Positions 59,396-64,000 of a stretch of DNA of 64,000 bases are shown here, piece by piece; the first letter of the stretch is position 1, and every line of letters begins with the position of its first letter. The notes beneath the pieces were generated by a model. It was given only the letters and a program-made list of their open reading frames with translations. It made no database searches and was not told where the DNA came from. The position numbers were made by a program, and so were the translations under genes. Source of the stretch: Tritrichomonas foetus (Eukaryota > Parabasalia > Tritrichomonadida > Tritrichomonadidae); assembly GCA_001839685.1 (NCBI GenBank), contig MLAK01000035.1, positions 72,394 through 136,393 on the forward strand. The letters run 5' to 3'.

Positions 59396-59588
59396 CATAA
59401 ATAATTTCTTTTTTCATTCTAATCTTAGTATTTTTTAGAAACTTTATCAAAAACACTCTTTTCTAAAAGTCGTTTTTTAAAAAAGACTTGTTTGATGAAT
59501 TTCTAATTTTGAATATAAAGTCTAACAATTGAACTTTATAGAAAATACTATAGTTAATATATTTGGCTGTGATCTTTTCAAGTTGGCA

Positions 59589-59593
59589 TCATT
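59589..59593 (+). promoter_or_regulatory. Putative initiator (TCATT) of the helical-protein gene
   Basis: TCATT with its A about 7 bases before ATG 59598. The position suggests that translation starts at 59598, which is out of frame with the main coding body. Confidence 0.45.
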
Positions 59594-59597
59594 TCAT

Positions 59598-61020
59598 ATG
59601 ATTTGGATATATGAAATGTTAACTGAAAAATATCAAAATTTTGGAAGGAATCTCATATAAAACTCACACAGATAATCAAACTCTCATTCAAAAAGCGAAG
59701 AATGCTTTACCTACAAGAGAAAAGTCAATAATTATTGAAGAATGTCTTCAGTCAGATTTTAAATTTTATCAATTATCTTTGAACTTGCTTTACGAAGCAA
59801 TCTCAAAAGGTAATCCAAATGATGTGGCTTCAATCTTAGGTCATTTGAAATTAAGAGATACAATAATCCAATCGTCTGAAGCAATCTCATATTTTTTCAC
59901 TGAAGATGCTTTTTTAAATATTTTTTGTTTTAGTTTTTATTCTTCATATCAGCCACTTGTGCTTTCTGCTATTGAATTCCTTTTCTATTTAATAAAAGGA
60001 TCGAAATCGGTTGATTCGTATGTTTTCAATCCTCAAATAATCGAATCATTTTATTTTTTATATAATTTGAAGGATGAACAGAAGAATTCGTTTATTTTTC
60101 AAATTATTGATATTCTTAGTTTTCGAAATCCTAAAGAAACTGTTATATTTTGGGATTTGATAAAGCAATCAACCAATTTTGGAAATATTGAATATATTTC
60201 TCACTTTATTTTTAATGAAATTGAGATGCTTTTTAAAATACCGAATTTTAATTATGATGAGTTATTTATTTTGATGTGTAACATCATAAAATCTTTCAAT
60301 ATTCCAGCAAAAAGTGAAATTTGGATGACAATCAAAAAAGGAATTGAAATGAAACATCAAATTTTCCTCAATTATTTCATCAATCAAAAATTTTGTAAAA
60401 AATTGATAAAGAATACCCATTCTTCACTTAAATGTATCCAAAAAGATGGATTTTTAGTTCTAACTTCATTTATTTGTAGAATGAAAACAAATGAAGTTCT
60501 GGAATGGAAAGTGTTCGAAATTGAAAATATTTTACATTTACTAAATTCTACTGCATTAGAATTTGTGATCATAAATTTCTTATCTGAAGTTGTAAATTGG
60601 CATCCAGCTGTATTTTTATCAATTGATAATCAATCTATTTATTTGTTAATCAATTTAATTTTAAATAAATGCAATAGTTCTATTTTTAAAATTCGAGATA
60701 AATCAATTCTACTTTTGTCAAATTCATTCTCTAAAAATCTTTTCCAAGATTTTTTCATGGAGAATTATAAAACAATTTTACCTTTGTTTTTTGAATCAAT
60801 AAAAATCGATATAAAGAATAGTCAAATTAATATTGAAAATATTTACCAATTATGTGATAAATTGATTGCAACTGGAATTAATCAAGACGAAAAGATTCAC
60901 ATTTTCACTGAAAATGACTTTGACGAAATTCTTCAAAGTTTACAGGATGATAACAATAATACTGAAATAGCACATAAGGCTCAAATTCTGTATGACTTTA
61001 TTCATTCACATGTTTGCTAA
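59598..61020 (+). CDS. Hypothetical helical (ARM/HEAT-like) protein with start-region frameshift
   Basis: The body from 59641 is open for 459 codons with a helical-repeat composition (L-L-Y-E-A-I-S-K, L-V-L-S-A-I-E-F-L-F-Y-L-I, F-I-F-Q-I-I-D-I-L-S-F). No in-frame ATG exists near its beginning; the first lies more than 200 codons in. Just upstream, ATG 59598 opens another frame that runs only 20 codons. Removing one T from AAAATTTTGG near 59640 would join the two frames. Either the assembly has one extra base or the gene is frameshifted. No family is recognised; the repeats suggest an armadillo-like scaffold. Confidence 0.65.
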
Positions 61021-61484
61021 AATAAAAATAAAACTCATAAATTTTTTTTTAACATATTTTTTCTAAAATTTGTAGCTTATCAAAACACATCCAAATATAA
61101 ATTATAGTCAAGGAATAAAAACTGTTTATTTCTTGTGATTAGAAACATAAGAAAAATGAAAAATTCGATACATTATAACAATGATATAATCAAGTCGGTA
61201 ATGCATTCACATGATTCAATCACTAAAATAAAGCGTGTTAATTCTTACAAAACTGCTTTCTCGTTAATCTAATATTTTATCATTATCATATTCATAAAAA
61301 AATAAACCATAATATTCATAATATTTTTCTTATTCTTTAATCAAGCAAAAATTCCACATTAATACAATGTATTGATTTTCAAACTCAAGATAATGGCCCG
61401 AAAAATAAGTGGTCAGAAATCATTTCATTTTCATTCAATTTACCTCTCAATTTCTGAAGAATAAAACATATAAAATAATCAAGA
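61021..61484. other. Spacer between two plus-strand genes
   Basis: About 460 bp of AT-rich DNA. TCATTTCATTTTCATTC motifs near 61421-61438 resemble clustered initiators about 50-60 bp before the next start. No gene is supported. Confidence 0.55.
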
Positions 61485-63134
61485 ATGTCACGATCACCTC
61501 GTTCCATTGTTCGCGATGTTTCATTTCCAAGAGATCTCCAAGACGGTTGTGAAATCGTTGCCAAACGACGCTATCGAGAAATTTCGAATTATCTATTCGA
61601 CGAAAAAAATTGTCCGATTTCAAACCAGATTAAATCGATAATCGAGCCAAAATCAATGCTTCCGAATGAACTCGAACGTTCTTATCATAGTTTTGAATCA
61701 TTGTATCAATCGCATTATTCCGAATTTCGACAGAGGCCAATTTTCACCCTTTTATACGTCGCCCGCTGCATGTCAAATAAAGTACTTTTTGAAATCATTA
61801 TCAATTTCGTCACGGATTTCCTTCAATCGCTAGAAATGAAAATAACATCAGATATCCTCGATATTTTCATCCCATTTTGTATTTATAAGCAATACATACA
61901 AGACAATCCACCAGTTATCGGCCCTTTTTTTGATTTCCTCACACAATATTATGAGCCATCCAGATTTTTACCACATTTTCTGAAATGCATAACAGCTTTG
62001 ATAGAAAATAACATGATTGGTCACTTTCATATTGATTTATTGATTGATCTTTATGAAAAAGTCGAGTTTTCTCGAATTGATTCCCAAAAAATTATTCAAT
62101 CAATTTTAGACCCTCTTGAAGGAGTTGAAACACTTTCTTTAAGACTTGCATGTGAAACCTTCAAAAAATTAATTGCTGAAAAATACCCAGACCTTCCAAT
62201 TCACACTCGTGAAATTAATATTTTTGACCACTTTGATAATGCTCCTTCTCCAAGCTCACAAATGATGAATAGATCATTAGTTGTACTTGACCAATTAAAT
62301 AATCTTCTTGATGATGTTGAAAATCATTCATTTAATTCAGCAATTTTTATTCTATCTGAAATCTTAAATCAACTCAATCAGATAAGCACTTTTCCATCAC
62401 GTTCACCTCGACCACTATTTGAACTGGCAATTCGAACATTCGCCACATCAGACTCTAATCCAGATTTAGCATACTCAGTTATTTTGGCTCTCCACAACAT
62501 TTGTGAGCCAGTGGAAATCTTGAAAATCTATTTAAATGCGAGAAATGATGATTCCATTCCTTTAGATTTCCTCGAACAGTGCTATCAACTATTCTTAAAA
62601 GTTGCATACAATCAAATTACGCCACACCCACCATCATCACTCATTGAAGATCAAATGAATGATCAATTACAACAAAATTCAAATTCACGCACTCATCAAT
62701 ATAATCCAGAATTAAAGAAAGCTTTTGATATGTTATTACAATGGGAGACTGCTTACGAAGCTGTTGATTTGATTTATAAAATTGTTGAAAAATCACCAGA
62801 TGTTTACTTGTATGATTACTTTGATGATCTCGAATATTCACAGCGTTGTTATCTTGTTCAAGGTCTTCATTGTATCCAAGAAGATAAGCCAAATCCAGTC
62901 ATGGCTGAAATCATTGACAATCTTGAAGTGTATAATTCAAAAAGGGCTCCAAAGGTGACCCTTGAATCAAGCCTTGATTTTGGATCACCTAGTCAAAGTG
63001 AAGCCCAAAACCTTGTTTTTGAAAATGTAAACAAATCACCAAGATCTGATGTATCACCATCACCATCCTATTCGAGAAAAAGAATGGTATCTAATGGTGT
63101 TTCACTCAAAACAAGCTCAAGATCAAATCACTAA
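61485..63134 (+). CDS. Hypothetical helical protein with Ser/Pro-rich tail
   Basis: The 549-residue protein is not recognised. Residues about 20-460 are mainly helical, with ARM/HEAT-like spacing (I-F-T-L-L-Y-V-A-R-C-M, F-L-P-H-F-L-K-C-I-T-A-L-I). The N-terminus carries S-R-S-P-R-S and the C-terminal 60 residues carry several S-P sites (F-G-S-P-S, N-K-S-P-R-S, S-P-S-P-S-Y-S-R-K-R), which suggest cell-cycle-dependent phosphorylation. No membrane or catalytic motif is seen. The ATG is the first in frame. Confidence 0.8.
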   Translation: MSRSPRSIVRDVSFPRDLQDGCEIVAKRRYREISNYLFDEKNCPISNQIKSIIEPKSMLPNELERSYHSFESLYQSHYSEFRQRPIFTLLYVARCMSNKVLFEIIINFVTDFLQSLEMKITSDILDIFIPFCIYKQYIQDNPPVIGPFFDFLTQYYEPSRFLPHFLKCITALIENNMIGHFHIDLLIDLYEKVEFSRIDSQKIIQSILDPLEGVETLSLRLACETFKKLIAEKYPDLPIHTREINIFDHFDNAPSPSSQMMNRSLVVLDQLNNLLDDVENHSFNSAIFILSEILNQLNQISTFPSRSPRPLFELAIRTFATSDSNPDLAYSVILALHNICEPVEILKIYLNARNDDSIPLDFLEQCYQLFLKVAYNQITPHPPSSLIEDQMNDQLQQNSNSRTHQYNPELKKAFDMLLQWETAYEAVDLIYKIVEKSPDVYLYDYFDDLEYSQRCYLVQGLHCIQEDKPNPVMAEIIDNLEVYNSKRAPKVTLESSLDFGSPSQSEAQNLVFENVNKSPRSDVSPSPSYSRKRMVSNGVSLKTSSRSNH

Positions 63135-64000
63135 AACAAAGAAAAGAATTAATTTACTATTTCATTGTCATCATTCTTAAGAACTAAAAAGAAACTAAAA
63201 ATAAATTTCGATTCATAATATGTTTTTATTTTTTAATTTGTCAGAAACTGAATTTTTTAACGAAATGGGGAAACGTTTTACTGATATTAAATGGTTATCA
63301 TTCAACCATTAGAATTATGAAAATTGGACAAAGATAACAATAATCAAATAATGGAAAGAATGAAGAAATTGAAAGTGAATGTAAATCGAAAATGAAATCA
63401 AAATTGTTCAGAAGAGAAACTTTACATTCATGACAAAATACATTCACAATATGAAAATACATGGATTCTTCGACTGAATGATATTAATATATAAAATATA
63501 TATTAATATATATTAATATAGAATTTATTTCAGAATCAAAATCATTAGATCCGTATTTTATGAGAATAATGAAGATATTGCTGCAATTTATGAAAGAGGG
63601 ATTAGTCGTCTTGAATATTCGATTGCTTTTGCTTCGATTAAAATTTTTGGTTATCTTTGGTTGAAGATAGCAAAATATTTGGAAAATTTCTAGATATATA
63701 TTCATATTATTGAAGAAGAATCAAACTGTGAATTCACCAAAGAATGTTTTACTAAATCAATCGAATAGGGGGTTTTCAATTGTCCAAATCTCCAATTTTA
63801 TTGAGAACATTTTTGGTCTTTGGTTCTCAATTGAACATTATTTTTTCTGATACGTCCAAATCTCCAATTTTTTTTTTTTCTGTACTTCAATTTTTTTTTT
63901 CAATCTCCAATTTTTTCCAATTTTATTTTTTCAATCTCCAATTTTTTTTGTGAAGAAGCCATTATCCACCACTCACAAATATTGTGAGCTTCAATTTACC
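63135..64000. other. AT-rich 3' region with low-complexity repeats
   Basis: About 870 bp without a supported gene. The final 200 bp carries repeated CTCCAATTTT and TCAATTTTT-type units. A 73-codon minus-strand open frame at 63484-63705 has skewed composition and is rejected. Confidence 0.6.
63788..63952. repeat. Degenerate TCTCCAATTTT repeat
   Basis: Four clear copies of TCTCCAATTTT lie near 63788, 63852, 63903 and 63936, mixed with poly-T runs and partial units such as TTCCAATTTT. The spacing is irregular, so this is a low-complexity patch rather than a regular satellite. Confidence 0.7.

Noticed and set aside
1..64000. CRISPR array or bacterial operon structure
   Set aside because: No regularly spaced repeats with unique spacers occur, and gene families, spacing and the intron are eukaryotic.

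Overview
The window looks like nuclear DNA of a parabasalid (trichomonad) protist, most probably Tritrichomonas or a close relative. The evidence is eukaryotic protein families in an AT-rich, gene-dense, almost intron-free layout; short spacers; several start codons preceded within a few to about 30 bases by an initiator-like TCAYW motif; and one clear spliceosomal intron, with GTTTGT at its 5' end and ACTAATACATAG at its 3' end, close to the trichomonad intron consensus. The genus is an inference. Single Ns occur at 7919, 19658, 19667 and 53913.

Layout. 1-4638: 3' part of an XMAP215/Dis1-type TOG-domain microtubule protein, open at the left edge. 4639-8019: spacer with a transposase-like relic, then a complete DNA transposon (5943-8019) with about 341-bp terminal inverted repeats and an intact DDE transposase; its right end lies 38 bp before the next gene. 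8058-14035: a disordered protein, a MEMO-family protein and an LRRC9-like leucine-rich repeat protein. 14390-18406 (minus): coiled-coil protein, EGF/IPT-TIG membrane protein, R2R3 Myb protein. 18407-20412: long spacer with coding-like remnants. 20413-24612: unknown protein, a disrupted ankyrin-repeat gene and a small helical protein. 25042-30134: divergent pair of a type II membrane protein (glycosyltransferase-like) and CYB5D1; then Atg4 and a coiled-coil protein. 30413-36918: divergent pair of a gp210/Nup210-like pore-membrane protein and a membrane-anchored P-loop ATPase. 37436-42154 (minus): TCF25/Rqc1-like, nucleostemin-like GTPase, and an unknown protein with a polyglutamate tail. 42596-49230: intron-containing SNF1/AMPK-like kinase, exportin-like karyopherin, Rab GTPase. 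49529-53668: divergent LC8 dynein light chain and BAR-like/SH3 protein, then a PP2A B56 subunit. 54263-59395: a papain-family pseudoprotease with all three catalytic residues replaced, ribosomal protein uS15, and a large multi-domain MRH-like receptor. 59598-63134: a helical protein whose start is out of frame with its body, and an unknown helical protein. 63135-64000: noncoding with low-complexity repeats.

The genes do not form an operon or one pathway. Several belong to cytoskeletal or flagellar functions (TOG protein, CYB5D1, LRRC9-like, LC8) and several to membrane traffic and lysosome/autophagy functions (Rab, Atg4, MRH receptor, BAR-like/SH3). I did not find a clearly new multi-gene system. 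The most unusual items are the ankyrin gene interrupted three times at ankyrin-repeat hairpins, the transposon abutting a gene start, the triad-less cathepsin-like protein and the MRH-repeat receptor.
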